12,846 nt of DNA. Source: Chloroflexi bacterium RBG_16_68_14. GTDB taxonomy: Bacteria; Chloroflexota; Dehalococcoidia; DSTF01; RBG-16-68-14. Shown here piece by piece: positions 1 through 8,885 of the stretch. The notes beneath the pieces are model-generated. The model was not told where the DNA came from and ran no database searches. It was given only the letters and a program-made list of their open reading frames with translations. The DNA is taken from assembly GCA_001796995.1 (NCBI GenBank), contig MGOB01000094.1, positions 12,466-25,311 of the forward strand, given 5' to 3'. The position numbers were made by a program, and so were the translations under genes. Each line of letters begins with the position of its first letter. The stretch's first letter is position 1.

Positions 1-897
<897 letters not shown>

Positions 898-917
898 CCG
901 AGGGAGCGCGATCTTCC

Positions 918-953
918 GAGCGGGTGTCGCCTGAGGCGACCCCCGCTCTCTTT
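918..953 (+). terminator. Intrinsic terminator after first glnA
   Basis: A 14-bp stem (GAGCGGGTGTCGCC, 918-931; loop TGA; GGCGACCCCCGCTC, 935-948) has a single mismatch and is followed by TCTTTA. It starts 21 bases after the stop codon of the first glutamine synthetase and lies upstream of the promoter for the second. The T-run is short, but stem strength and position support a rho-independent terminator. Confidence 0.8.
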
Positions 954-983
954 AGACGCGGCCCCCATTGACCAACCTACTGA

Positions 984-1020
984 CTACTGCTGAAAGCCAC
1001 GCCCCTTTATAATGGCTGTG
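984..1020 (+). promoter_or_regulatory. Sigma-70-type promoter for second glnA
   Basis: A perfect TATAAT (1008-1013) lies in an AT-richer patch, giving an expected start near 1019-1021, about 30 bases before the ATG. No good -35 box sits 16-18 bases upstream. Instead there are two CTACTG copies in tandem (977-982 and 984-989), overlapping the -35 position. A weak -35 next to a direct repeat would fit activator dependence (inference). A Shine-Dalgarno AAGGAG (1040-1045) lies 6 bases before the ATG at 1052. Confidence 0.55.
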
Positions 1021-1051
1021 CACCCAGCTTGGACACGATAAGGAGCTTGCC

Positions 1052-2377
1052 ATGGACGACCAGCGCGCCTTCGTCTTGCAGACCTGCAAAGACCAGGACA
1101 TCAAGTTCATCCGCCTCTGGTTCACGGACATCCTCGGCTCCCTCAAGAGCTTCGCCATCACCGTGGAGGAGCTGGAGGAGGGGATGGAGGAGGGGATGGG
1201 CTTCGATGGCTCCTCCATCGAAGGCTTCGCCCGCATCGACGAGTCGGACATGATGGCCCTGCCCGATCCGTCCACCTTCCAGATCCTACCCTGGCGCCCC
1301 CGGGAGCGGGGCGTGGCCCGCATGTTCTGCGACATCCTCCACCCGGACGGCACGCCCTTCGAGGGGGACCCCCGCTTCGTGCTGAAGCGGAACCTGAAGC
1401 GGGCGGCCGACCTGGGCTTCACCTTCTACGTGGGCCCGGAGCTGGAGTACTTCTACTTCAAGAGCGCAGAGGGCACGGAGGTGCTGGACGCCGGCGGCTA
1501 CTTCGACCTGACGCCCCTGGACGCGGCCAGCGACCTCCGCCGCCAGACGGTGCTCACCCTGGAGGAGATGGGCATCGGCGTGGAATACAGCCACCACGAG
1601 GTGGCGCCCAGCCAGCACGAGATCGACCTGCGCTACACCGACGCCCTCACCATGGCCGACAACGCCATGACCTACCGACTGGTGGTGAAGGAGGTAGCGC
1701 TGGCCAACGGCGTCTACGCCACCTTCATGCCCAAGCCCATCGCCAGCGAGAACGGGTCGGGCATGCACACCCACCAGTCCCTCTTCAGGGGTGACCGCAA
1801 CGCCTTCTTCGACCCCAACGACAAGTACCACCTGTCGCCCATTGCCAAGGCCTACATCGCGGGACTGATGCGCCACGCCCAGGAGATCACGCTCATCACC
1901 AACCAGTGGGTAAACTCCTACAAGCGGCTGGTGCCCGGGTACGAGGCGCCGGTCTACATCACCTGGGCGCGGCGCAACCGCTCCGATCTGATCCGCGTGC
2001 CCGAATACAAGCCGGGCAAGGAAATGGCCACCCGCATCGAGTACCGGGCGCCGGACCCGGCCTGCAATCCCTACCTCGCCTTCGCGGTCATGCTGGCCGC
2101 CGGGCTGGCAGGCATCGAGAATGAGTACCCCCTGCCGGAGCCCACCGAGGAGAACGTCTTCGAGATGACGGAGGAGGAGCAGCAGAAGCGGGGGATCGAT
2201 CTGCTGCCGGACAGTCTCTACGAGGCGATCCAGGCCGCCGAGGGGAGCGCGCTGGTGCGCGAGTGCCTGGGCGACCACGTCTTCGAGAGCCTGCTCAAGA
2301 ACAAGAAGATCGAGTGGGCCCGCTACCGCGCCCACGTGACCGACTTCGAGCGGGAGCGCTACCTGCCCATCCTGTAG
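1052..2377 (+). CDS. glnA: Glutamine synthetase type I (GSI-alpha, Bacillus-like)
   Basis: Complete 441-residue glutamine synthetase, close to the roughly 444 residues of the Bacillus enzyme and shorter than E. coli GlnA. The N-terminal beta-grasp domain is followed by GFDGSSIEGFARIDESDM (about residues 50-67); Arg61 aligns with the Arg implicated in feedback inhibition of GSI-alpha enzymes. The catalytic domain has VEYSHHEVAPSQHEIDLRY, TFMPKPIASENGSGMHTHQS, NSYKRLVPGYEAP, RRNRSDLIRVP and RIEYRAPDPACNPYLAFA. Where the other class has the adenylylation Tyr, this protein reads ENVFEMTEEE, so it should not be adenylylated. The ATG at 1052 is chosen because AAGGAG lies 6 bases upstream. It has its own promoter and converges on nuoN, 51 bases away. 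The two synthetases differ clearly in sequence, so this is not a recent duplication. Confidence 0.96.
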   Translation: MDDQRAFVLQTCKDQDIKFIRLWFTDILGSLKSFAITVEELEEGMEEGMGFDGSSIEGFARIDESDMMALPDPSTFQILPWRPRERGVARMFCDILHPDGTPFEGDPRFVLKRNLKRAADLGFTFYVGPELEYFYFKSAEGTEVLDAGGYFDLTPLDAASDLRRQTVLTLEEMGIGVEYSHHEVAPSQHEIDLRYTDALTMADNAMTYRLVVKEVALANGVYATFMPKPIASENGSGMHTHQSLFRGDRNAFFDPNDKYHLSPIAKAYIAGLMRHAQEITLITNQWVNSYKRLVPGYEAPVYITWARRNRSDLIRVPEYKPGKEMATRIEYRAPDPACNPYLAFAVMLAAGLAGIENEYPLPEPTEENVFEMTEEEQQKRGIDLLPDSLYEAIQAAEGSALVRECLGDHVFESLLKNKKIEWARYRAHVTDFERERYLPIL

Positions 2378-2419
2378 GCACCCAAGCGCTCCGCCCAGCG
2401 GAAACGGCCCGCCTACAGG
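2371..2419. terminator. Inverted repeat between convergent glnA and nuoN (possible bidirectional terminator)
   Basis: CCTGTAGGC (2371-2379, overlapping the glnA stop) pairs perfectly with GCCTACAGG (2411-2419). A small internal hairpin, CCGC-CCA-GCGG, sits at 2391-2401. Its position between converging genes suggests a shared transcription end, but neither strand has a T-run, so function is uncertain. Confidence 0.35.
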
Positions 2420-2428
2420 TCGAGAGCC

Positions 2429-3874
2429 CTACGCGAACAGCAGCTTCGTCGCCTCCTGCGCCGCCTCGAAGAGGTGGCGGGGGAAGATCCCCACGTAGAA
2501 GACGCCCACCACCAGCGCCACGGCCAGCCCGTTGACCAGCGCCGGCACCGGCAGCCGGCCCGGCTCCTCCGGCTGCGAGATGTACAGCTCCTTGATCACC
2601 ATCAGGTAGTAGTAGAGGGAGACCAGGCTCATCACGACGGCGATGACGGAGAGCCAGAGGAAGCCCTCCTCCGCCACCGCCTGGAAGAGGAGGAACTTGG
2701 TCAGGAAGCCGGCGAAGAGCGGCATCCCGGCGAGGGAGAAGAGGGCCGCCGTGAGCGATGCCGCCAAGAGCGGCGCTCGCTCCGCCATCCCCCGGAAGTC
2801 GGCGATCTCCTCCTTACCCGTCAGGTTGTTCCAGGCGATGATGCAGGTGAAGGCGGCCAGGTTGGTGATGACGTAGCCCGACAGGTGAAGGAGCAGCGCG
2901 CTCGCCGTCGCCGAGGAGAGGGCCGCCACCGCCATCAGCATGTACCCCACCTGGCCGATGGACGAATAGGCGAGCAGGCGCTTGATGTTGTGCTGCTGGA
3001 GCGCCACCAGGTTCCCCAGCACCATGGTCAGCGCCGCAAGGGCGGCGAACATCCACTGCCAGTCGTCCAGCACGGGCAGGAAGGCGCTGGAGAAGAGGCG
3101 CAGCAGCAGGGCGAAGCCGGCCGCCTTCGACGTCGCCGAGAGGTAGGCGGTGATGGGCAGCGGCGCGCCCTCGTAGGCGTCGGGCGTCCACATGTGGAAG
3201 GGCACCGCCGCCACCTTGAAGCCCAGCCCGGCCAGCACCAGCACCAGCCCCATTAGCAGCCCCAGGTCGAACTCCTCGGTGCCGCCGGCGTAGGCCGAGG
3301 CGATGTCGGCGTAGAAGGTGGAGCCGGCGGAGCCGTAGATCAGGCTGAGGCCGTAGAGGAAGAGGGCGGAGGAGAAGGCGCCCAGCAGCATGTACTTCAT
3401 CCCGCCCTCGTTGGAGCGGGGGTCGAACTTGGCGTAGGAGACCAGCACGTAGAGGCTGAAGCTGAGCAGCTCCAGCGAGATGTAGGCGGTCAGCAGCTCT
3501 CGCGCCGCCGCCATGTAGATGGCGCCGATGGTGGAGAGCACCAGCAGCCCGTAGTACTCGCCGGGGTGGCGCAGCCGCGCCGGGACGAACTGGGCGGAGG
3601 CGAGCGCCACCGCCGCCGCCGTCGCCATGAAGAAGACGCGGAAGAAGGTGGTGTAGTTATCGACGGAGAGGAGCCCGGCGAAGTCGCTCTCCTTGTTCGC
3701 CCAGCCGAAGGAGAGCCCCAGGATCGCCACCAGGCCGGCGGCCGTCAGGTAGGGCAGCCACTCCTTCCGGAAGCGGGGCGCGAAGAGGTCGAGGGCGAAG
3801 ACCAGCGCCGCCAGCCCGGCCAGGCAGAACTCCGGCGTCAGGAGCGAGTAGTCCAGGTTCAGCTCTTCCGGCAT
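2429..3874 (-). CDS. nuoN: NADH-quinone oxidoreductase subunit N
   Basis: Membrane-arm antiporter-like subunit of complex I, 481 residues, with about 14 hydrophobic segments as expected for the family. Key ion-channel residues are present: Glu135 in the TM5 motif YISLELLSFSLYVL, Lys220 in LGFKVAAVPFHMWTPDAYEGAP (TM7), and Lys250 in LSATSKAAGFALLL (TM8). The MLLGAFSSALFLYG and IKRLLAYSSIGQVGYML segments are typical of NuoN. The ATG at 3874 directly abuts the nuoM stop (zero spacing), with GGGAGTGA just upstream inside nuoM, so translational coupling is likely. It is the last gene of the operon and converges with glnA. Confidence 0.97.
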   Translation of the reverse strand: MPEELNLDYSLLTPEFCLAGLAALVFALDLFAPRFRKEWLPYLTAAGLVAILGLSFGWANKESDFAGLLSVDNYTTFFRVFFMATAAAVALASAQFVPARLRHPGEYYGLLVLSTIGAIYMAAARELLTAYISLELLSFSLYVLVSYAKFDPRSNEGGMKYMLLGAFSSALFLYGLSLIYGSAGSTFYADIASAYAGGTEEFDLGLLMGLVLVLAGLGFKVAAVPFHMWTPDAYEGAPLPITAYLSATSKAAGFALLLRLFSSAFLPVLDDWQWMFAALAALTMVLGNLVALQQHNIKRLLAYSSIGQVGYMLMAVAALSSATASALLLHLSGYVITNLAAFTCIIAWNNLTGKEEIADFRGMAERAPLLAASLTAALFSLAGMPLFAGFLTKFLLFQAVAEEGFLWLSVIAVVMSLVSLYYYLMVIKELYISQPEEPGRLPVPALVNGLAVALVVGVFYVGIFPRHLFEAAQEATKLLFA

Positions 3875-5380
3875 CTATCTCACTCCCGGTATCAGCAGCA
3901 CCGACTCGGCGATGCGGTCCGCGAAGGGGCTGGGGAAGACTCCCATGAACAGGATGAACGCGATGAGCAGCGCCCCTCCCGCCTGCTCCCAGCGGGTCAT
4001 CTCGGTCAGCTCCTTCCAGCGCTCGTTGAAGGGGCCGAAGAAGGCGAGCGCCAGCATGCGCAGGATGTACACGGCGGTGATGGCCGCGCCCAGGATGCCC
4101 AGGGCGCCCAGCGCCGGGTAGGTGCGGAAGACGCCCACGAAGACGTTGAACTCGGCCACGAAGCCGGAGAGGCCGGGCAGCCCGATGGAGGTGAGCCCGG
4201 CGATGGCGAAGAAGGCCACGAAGCGCGGCATCCGCTGCGCCAGCCCGCCGAAGATGGACATCTCCCGCACGTGGGCCTGGTCGTAGAGGGCACCCACCAT
4301 GGCGAACATGAGGGCCGTCATCACGCCGTGGGAGAACATCTGGAGCACCGCCCCGTTCACGCCGATGGGGTTCATCGTGGCCAGCCCCATCAGCACGTAG
4401 CCCATGTGGCTCACGCTGGAGTAGCCCACCATGTACTTGAAGTCGGTCTGGGCGGTGGCGGAGATGGCGCCGTAGACCACGTTGACGGTGCCCAGGGTGA
4501 TGAGCGCCGGCATCCAGAACTCGGCGCCCTCAGGCAGGAGCTGCATGCCCAGCCGGATGATGCCGAAGGCGCCCAGCTTCATCAGCACCCCGGCGTGGAG
4601 CATGCTCACCGCCGTCGGCGCGGCCACGTGGCCGTCGGGCGACCAGGTGTGGAAGGGCCAGAGGCCGGCCAAGACCCCGCACCCGATGAGGAAGAGGGGG
4701 AAGACGATCTTCTGGAAGTCCTCGTCGAACTGCACCTGGTAGAGCGCCAGCAGGTCGAAGGTGCCGATGCCGGCCTCGACGAAGACGGCGAAGATGCCGA
4801 TGAAGATGAGCACGCTGCCGGCCACCAGGTACATGGTCAGCTTGAGGGCGCCGTACTCCTTCGTCCGCGCGAAGGTGGGGAAGACGCTGCTCGATCCCCA
4901 GACGCCGATGAGCAGGTACATGGGGAGCACGGCCAGCTCGTAGAAGAAGAACCAGAAGAAGAGGTCCAGCGAGGTGAACACCCCGAACACGCCCGAGACC
5001 AGCACCATAAACAGGATGAAGAAGTCCTTGTTCCGGTAGTCGATCTTCCAGGAGATGAGGGTGCCGGCGAAGGCGACGATGCCGGTGAGCAGCACCATGG
5101 GCGCGCCGATGCCGTCGATCCCCAGGTGGAGGGTGATCCCGTGGTCGCCCAGGACGCCCACGTTCTCGATCCAGTCCCAGCGGAGCTGGAACTGGAACTG
5201 CTCGCCGTCGGCCACCTGGTAGGCGAAGAAGGCGTAGAGGGAGAGGCCGAAGAGGACGAAGCCCACCGCCACCGCGATGACGCGCACGGCGTTCGGGTAG
5301 CGGGAGGGGACGGCCGTCAACGCCAGCGCCGTCAGCAGCGGCACGGCGATGGTGGCGAGCAGCACGTATCCGGTCTGCAT
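3875..5380 (-). CDS. nuoM: NADH-quinone oxidoreductase subunit M (lacks the usual TM7 lysine)
   Basis: Membrane-arm antiporter-like subunit, 501 residues, close to E. coli NuoM. Recognisable parts are WFFFYELAVLPMYLLIGVWG with TM5 Glu148, PFHTWSPDGHVAAPTAVSMLHAGVLMKLGAFG with TM8 Lys268, KYMVGYSSVSHMGYVLMG, and LPGLSGFVAEFNVFVG. Counting back five residues from the Pro of PFHTW, where E. coli has Lys234 and where NuoL and NuoN here have Lys, this protein has Leu237 (codon at 4670-4672, TTG). The rest of the channel motif is intact. The ATG at 5380 is preceded by AAAGGAG 3 bases away; the upstream nuoL stop is 8 bases away and the downstream nuoN start abuts. Confidence 0.97.
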   Translation of the reverse strand: MQTGYVLLATIAVPLLTALALTAVPSRYPNAVRVIAVAVGFVLFGLSLYAFFAYQVADGEQFQFQLRWDWIENVGVLGDHGITLHLGIDGIGAPMVLLTGIVAFAGTLISWKIDYRNKDFFILFMVLVSGVFGVFTSLDLFFWFFFYELAVLPMYLLIGVWGSSSVFPTFARTKEYGALKLTMYLVAGSVLIFIGIFAVFVEAGIGTFDLLALYQVQFDEDFQKIVFPLFLIGCGVLAGLWPFHTWSPDGHVAAPTAVSMLHAGVLMKLGAFGIIRLGMQLLPEGAEFWMPALITLGTVNVVYGAISATAQTDFKYMVGYSSVSHMGYVLMGLATMNPIGVNGAVLQMFSHGVMTALMFAMVGALYDQAHVREMSIFGGLAQRMPRFVAFFAIAGLTSIGLPGLSGFVAEFNVFVGVFRTYPALGALGILGAAITAVYILRMLALAFFGPFNERWKELTEMTRWEQAGGALLIAFILFMGVFPSPFADRIAESVLLIPGVR

Positions 5381-5388
5381 CGACTCCT

Positions 5389-7287
5389 TTACGTCTTCAG
5401 CGTGAACGCCACCAGCGCCAGCGCGACGACGCCGATGACCATGGCCAGCGCGTAGTTCGGTAGCTTGCCTGTCTGCTGGAACTTCAGCAGGTAGCCCATG
5501 AAGCCGGTCGTCAAGGCGCTGCCGTCCACGCCCGTGTCGTTCACCACGTTGCGGTCGAACCAGGCCAGCACCCGCGAGCCGGCCAGCACCACCCGGTCGA
5601 TGATCGCCTGGTAGAAGTCGTCCAGGTAGTACTTGTTGACGAGCATGGCGTGAATCGGTCGGAACGCCTGCGCAGCCCGCTGCGGCAGCTCCGGGCGCAC
5701 CGCCCAGGCGAACCAGCCGGCGATGATCCCCAGCGCCACCAGCTCCGACGAGGCGGCCGCGACGCCGGTATCGAAGTGGAAGACCTCCGGCTCCCCCAGG
5801 AAGATGAGTTCGCCGATGCCGCCCGGGAAGCCCAGCGCCCGCCCCACCTGGTCGAAGACGACGAGGCCGGTCACCAGCGTTAGCAGCGCCAGCAGCGCCA
5901 GCGGCACCGACATGGCGAGGGGCGCGTCGTGGGCGTGCTTGGCGACCTCCGGCTCCCTGGCCTGTCCCAGGAAGGTGAGGATGAAGAGGCGGGTCATGTA
6001 CATCGCCGTCACCGGCAGGCTCAGCAGCAGGAACGAGAAGGCCACCCGGTTCTCGAGCGCGCCCACCAGGATCTCGTCCTTCGCCCAGAAGCCCGCCAGG
6101 AAGGGCAGGCCGGCCATCGAGAAGGCGCCGACGGCGAAGGTGACGCCGGTGAGGGGCATCTTCGACCAGAGCCCGCCCAGTTGGTTCACGTCCTGCCGCT
6201 CGGTGGCGTGGATGACGGAGCCGGCGCCCAGGAAGAGGAGCGCCTTGAAGAAGGCATGGGTGAACAGGTAGAGCATGGCGGCGGCAGGGGCGCCCACGCC
6301 CAGCGCCACGAACATCAGCCCCAGACTGTTGATGGTGGAGTAGGCGATGACCCGCTTGATATCGGTCATCACCAGGCCCAGGAAGGCCGAGAGGAAGGCG
6401 GTGAACAGGCCGATGGCCAGCACCAGCTCCGGCCCGCCCGCCACCAGCTCGAACAGGGGCAGCGTGCGGGCGACCAGGTAGACGCCCGCCACCACCATCG
6501 TCGCGGCGTGGATGAGGGCGGAGACGGGCGTCGGGCCCTCCATGGCGTCGGGCAGCCAGACGTGGAAGGGGAACTGGGCCGACTTGCCCATCGCCCCCAG
6601 CAAGAGCAGCACAACCGACGCTGTCAGCACCTCGGTCCGGATCTCCCCCGCCTGGGCGGCCGCTATCACCTCCTGGATGCCGAAGGTGCCCGTGTCGCGC
6701 CAGAGGAGGATGATGGCGATGAGGAGCCCCACGTCGCCCAGCCGGGTGGTGATGAACGCCTTCTTGGCCGCCTCCGCCGCCGAGCGCAGGTGGCTGTAGT
6801 GGCCGATGAGCAGGTAGGAGCAGAGCCCCACCAGCTCCCAGGCGAAGTAGAGGAGGAGGAAGTTATCGGCCAGCACCAGGGCCAGCATGGAGGCGGCGAA
6901 GAGGGACATCGCCGCGTAGTACCAGCCGTAGCGGGAGTCGCCGCGCATGTAACTCAGCGAGTAGACCTGGACCATGAGGGCGACGAAACTCCCCACCACC
7001 AGCATCACCACGGTGATGGCGTCCACGTGGACGCCCAGGCGCAGCTCCAGGTTCCCCGGCACCTCCAGCCACGGGATGCTGTTGGCGGCGCCGACGAACT
7101 CCTCGCCGTGCTCAGCGAGGGCGCTGGTGAGGTCCGCGATGATGGGGAACGTGAGGACGAAGGAGGCGAAGATGGCGGCGATGGCCAGCCAGTCGCCCCG
7201 CCGGGGCAAGTACGGCCCGAAAAGCACCAGGACGGCGAAGGCGCCGGCGGGCAGCACGGGCAGCAGCCACGCGTCGGTCATGCCCAT
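5389..7287 (-). CDS. nuoL: NADH-quinone oxidoreductase subunit L
   Basis: Largest antiporter-like subunit of the membrane arm, distal end, 632 residues (E. coli about 613). Motifs: LLYFAWELVGLCSYLLIG with TM5 Glu151, GKSAQFPFHVWLPDAMEGPTP with TM7 Lys235, SALIHAATMVVAGVYLVAR, TDIKRVIAYSTINSLGLMF, and GLPFLAGFWAKDEIL. A C-terminal extension after about residue 510 (VNKYYLDDFYQAIIDR) matches the lateral-helix region of NuoL. The frame stays open upstream to 7365, but those codons read through a palindromic repeat and give a Cys/Arg-rich peptide. The ATG at 7287 (MGMTDAWLL) has GGAG 9 bases upstream and fits the family; ATG 7281 is the alternative. A 100-bp gap separates it from nuoK, unlike the tight nuoL-M-N spacing. 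Confidence 0.96.
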   Translation of the reverse strand: MGMTDAWLLPVLPAGAFAVLVLFGPYLPRRGDWLAIAAIFASFVLTFPIIADLTSALAEHGEEFVGAANSIPWLEVPGNLELRLGVHVDAITVVMLVVGSFVALMVQVYSLSYMRGDSRYGWYYAAMSLFAASMLALVLADNFLLLYFAWELVGLCSYLLIGHYSHLRSAAEAAKKAFITTRLGDVGLLIAIILLWRDTGTFGIQEVIAAAQAGEIRTEVLTASVVLLLLGAMGKSAQFPFHVWLPDAMEGPTPVSALIHAATMVVAGVYLVARTLPLFELVAGGPELVLAIGLFTAFLSAFLGLVMTDIKRVIAYSTINSLGLMFVALGVGAPAAAMLYLFTHAFFKALLFLGAGSVIHATERQDVNQLGGLWSKMPLTGVTFAVGAFSMAGLPFLAGFWAKDEILVGALENRVAFSFLLLSLPVTAMYMTRLFILTFLGQAREPEVAKHAHDAPLAMSVPLALLALLTLVTGLVVFDQVGRALGFPGGIGELIFLGEPEVFHFDTGVAAASSELVALGIIAGWFAWAVRPELPQRAAQAFRPIHAMLVNKYYLDDFYQAIIDRVVLAGSRVLAWFDRNVVNDTGVDGSALTTGFMGYLLKFQQTGKLPNYALAMVIGVVALALVAFTLKT

Positions 7288-7322
7288 GAGGCTATGCTCC
7301 AGCGTTCTCCTGCCCCTCGCGG

Positions 7323-7365
7323 GTCGGGCTTTAGCCCGACACCGACAGGCTGAAGCCTGTCCCAC
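7323..7365 (+). repeat. Composite double-palindrome repeat, copy 1 (nuoK-nuoL gap)
   Basis: Two perfect hairpins lie 3 bases apart: GTCGGGCTTTAGCCCGAC (7323-7340, 8-bp arms, TT loop) and GACAGGCTGAAGCCTGTC (7344-7361, 8-bp arms, GA loop), followed by CCAC. The second palindrome plus CCAC recurs exactly, in inverted orientation, at 8877-8898, next to a near-copy of the first palindrome. Being intergenic, palindromic and repeated, it looks like a REP-type element. On the nuo mRNA it would fold between nuoK and nuoL. There is no T-run, so it is not an obvious terminator. Confidence 0.85.
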
Positions 7366-7387
7366 AAAGGTAGACCAATGACTCTGC

Positions 7388-7720
7388 TTACCACTTCAGT
7401 TGGTCCACCTCGTCCACGTTGGCCGTCCCGCGATTGCGAAAGACGCGCAGGATGATGGCCAGGGCCAGGCCCACCTCCGCCGCAGCGACGGTGATGATGA
7501 AGACGGCGAAGACGATGCCGATAACGACGGCCCGCTCGGGCGCCGCGTAGGCGGCGAAGGCTACCATGTTGATGCTGGCGGCGTTCAGCATTAGCTCCAC
7601 CGACATGAGGATGAGGACGGCGTTCCTTCGGGTGAGGACACCGTAGACGCCCAGGGAGAAGAGGATAGCGCTGAGGACGAGGAAGTGCTCCAGGGGGATC
7701 TGCTGGGCGACCGCCTCCAC
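7388..7720 (-). CDS. nuoK: NADH-quinone oxidoreductase subunit K
   Basis: Small three-helix membrane subunit of complex I, 110 residues (E. coli 100). The family core IPLEHFLVLSAILFSLGVYG follows a short N-terminal extension. The two membrane Glu of the proton path are present: Glu42 in MSVELMLNAAS and Glu81 in VAAAEVGLALAI. The conserved end NVDEVDQLKW is also recognisable. The start is GTG at 7720, 3 bases after the nuoJ stop, with an AGGAGG/GGGGAG-rich stretch in the nuoJ end serving as ribosome-binding site, so it is coupled to nuoJ. Confidence 0.96.
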   Translation of the reverse strand: MEAVAQQIPLEHFLVLSAILFSLGVYGVLTRRNAVLILMSVELMLNAASINMVAFAAYAAPERAVVIGIVFAVFIITVAAAEVGLALAIILRVFRNRGTANVDEVDQLKW

Positions 7721-7723
7721 CCC

Positions 7724-8224
7724 CTACTCCCCTTCCTCCTGACGGGCCAGGATGATGGCGCCCACCAGCGCCACCAGCAGCACGAGCGAGGCGATCTCGA
7801 AGGGCACCGCCCAGCGGCGGAAGAGGGCATCGCCCAGCTCGTTGAAGAAGAGACGCGTGATCTGTCCGTCCGCGTCGCCGGGCCAGTTGCTGGTGGCGAC
7901 GGTAGCGATGAGCAGCCCCATCAGCAGCAGCGAGACGAAGGCGGCGATGGGCCACTGGGCGCCCACCATCGTCTCCGGCAGGTCACTGGCGCGGGTGAGC
8001 ATGAGGGCGAAGAGGAGCAGCACCGTGACGGCGCCGCCGTAGATGAGCACCTGCACCAGCGCCAGGAACTCGGAGGCAAGCAGGATGTAGATCCCGGCCA
8101 CCGCCAGCAGCGCCAGGAACAAGAAGAGGGCGGCGTAGACGGTGCTCCGCATGAGCACCACGCCCAGTCCACCCGCAACCGCCAGCGCGGCGATGAGATA
8201 GAAGATCCCTTGCGCTACCGTCAT
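7724..8224 (-). CDS. nuoJ: NADH-quinone oxidoreductase subunit J
   Basis: Membrane subunit of complex I, 166 residues, five predicted hydrophobic helices. The conserved TM3 segment LIYGGAVTVLLLFALML aligns with the pi-bulge helix and its Tyr in E. coli NuoJ, and FLALVQVLIYGGAV is typical of the family. The last helix, ASLVLLVALVGAIILAR, ends in a short acidic tail. ATG at 8224 is the only reasonable start. Its Shine-Dalgarno is poor: GGTGAGAG lies about 13 bases upstream and is offset. A 144-bp gap separates it from nuoI. Confidence 0.95.
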   Translation of the reverse strand: MTVAQGIFYLIAALAVAGGLGVVLMRSTVYAALFLFLALLAVAGIYILLASEFLALVQVLIYGGAVTVLLLFALMLTRASDLPETMVGAQWPIAAFVSLLLMGLLIATVATSNWPGDADGQITRLFFNELGDALFRRWAVPFEIASLVLLVALVGAIILARQEEGE

Positions 8225-8249
8225 ACAGCCGTCCGGGCTCTCACCGGCT

Positions 8250-8278
8250 AAACTAAATCATCGCTCAGATACGGACAA
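8250..8278 (-). promoter_or_regulatory. Weak internal promoter candidate upstream of nuoJ
   Basis: On the minus strand TTGTCC (8278-8273) and TAGTTT (8255-8250) are separated by 17 bases in an AT-richer patch of an otherwise GC-rich region. They match 4 of 6 and 3 of 6 consensus bases. Position in the largest gap of the nuoI-J-K part of the operon is the main support; this could be chance. Confidence 0.2.
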
Positions 8279-8316
8279 GTCCGGCCCAGCGGCCATCCGT
8301 TCTCCTCTGATCCCAA

Positions 8317-8346
8317 CGAAGCCGCCCCGGGGAGCGGACGGCTTCG
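8317..8346 (-). other. Intergenic hairpin downstream of nuoI
   Basis: CGAAGCCG (8317-8324) pairs perfectly with CGGCTTCG (8339-8346), with further GC pairing possible in the loop. It begins 22 bases after the nuoI stop in mRNA direction and is followed by only TT, so it is more likely a pause, processing or partial attenuation site than a full terminator. A smaller hairpin, CGGAC-AA-GTCCG, lies at 8272-8283. Confidence 0.4.
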
Positions 8347-8368
8347 ATGGAGCAGGCGCCAGGAGCGG

Positions 8369-8833
<465 letters not shown>

Positions 8834-8854
8834 GCCTCGAAGCTCCTCATTTTG

Positions 8855-8885
8855 CTGTCCACGGGCGGCATCTTCCGTGGGACAG
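8855..8885 (-). promoter_or_regulatory. Alternative stem in the nuoI leader
   Basis: CTGTCCACGG (8855-8864) pairs with CCGTGGGACAG (8875-8885) apart from one bulged G. The right arm shares bases with the perfect palindrome at 8881-8898, so the two hairpins cannot form together. The structure ends about 22 bases before the nuoI ATG and close to its GAGGAG. Regulatory function is inference. Confidence 0.3.

Noticed and set aside
968..973. TTGACC as the -35 box of the second glnA promoter
   Set aside because: It is 34 bases from the TATAAT, far beyond the allowed spacing, and no suitable -10 lies 16-18 bases from it.
1286..2335. 349-codon minus-strand frame opposite the second glnA
   Set aside because: It lies wholly within a convincing glutamine synthetase gene and shows no family resemblance; it comes from high GC at third codon positions.
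3566..5455. Very long plus-strand open frame (629 codons) opposite nuoN and nuoM
   Set aside because: It is antisense to clear nuoN/nuoM; the product is His/Glu/Asp/Gln/Arg-rich low-complexity protein, typical of the complement of GC-rich membrane-protein codons.
5929..7353. Long plus-strand open frame (474 codons) opposite nuoL
   Set aside because: Same kind of antisense shadow, with biased composition and no recognisable motif.
7288..7365. N-terminal extension of nuoL
   Set aside because: These codons translate the palindromic repeat into a Cys/Arg-rich peptide unlike NuoL; the ATG at 7287 has its own ribosome-binding site.
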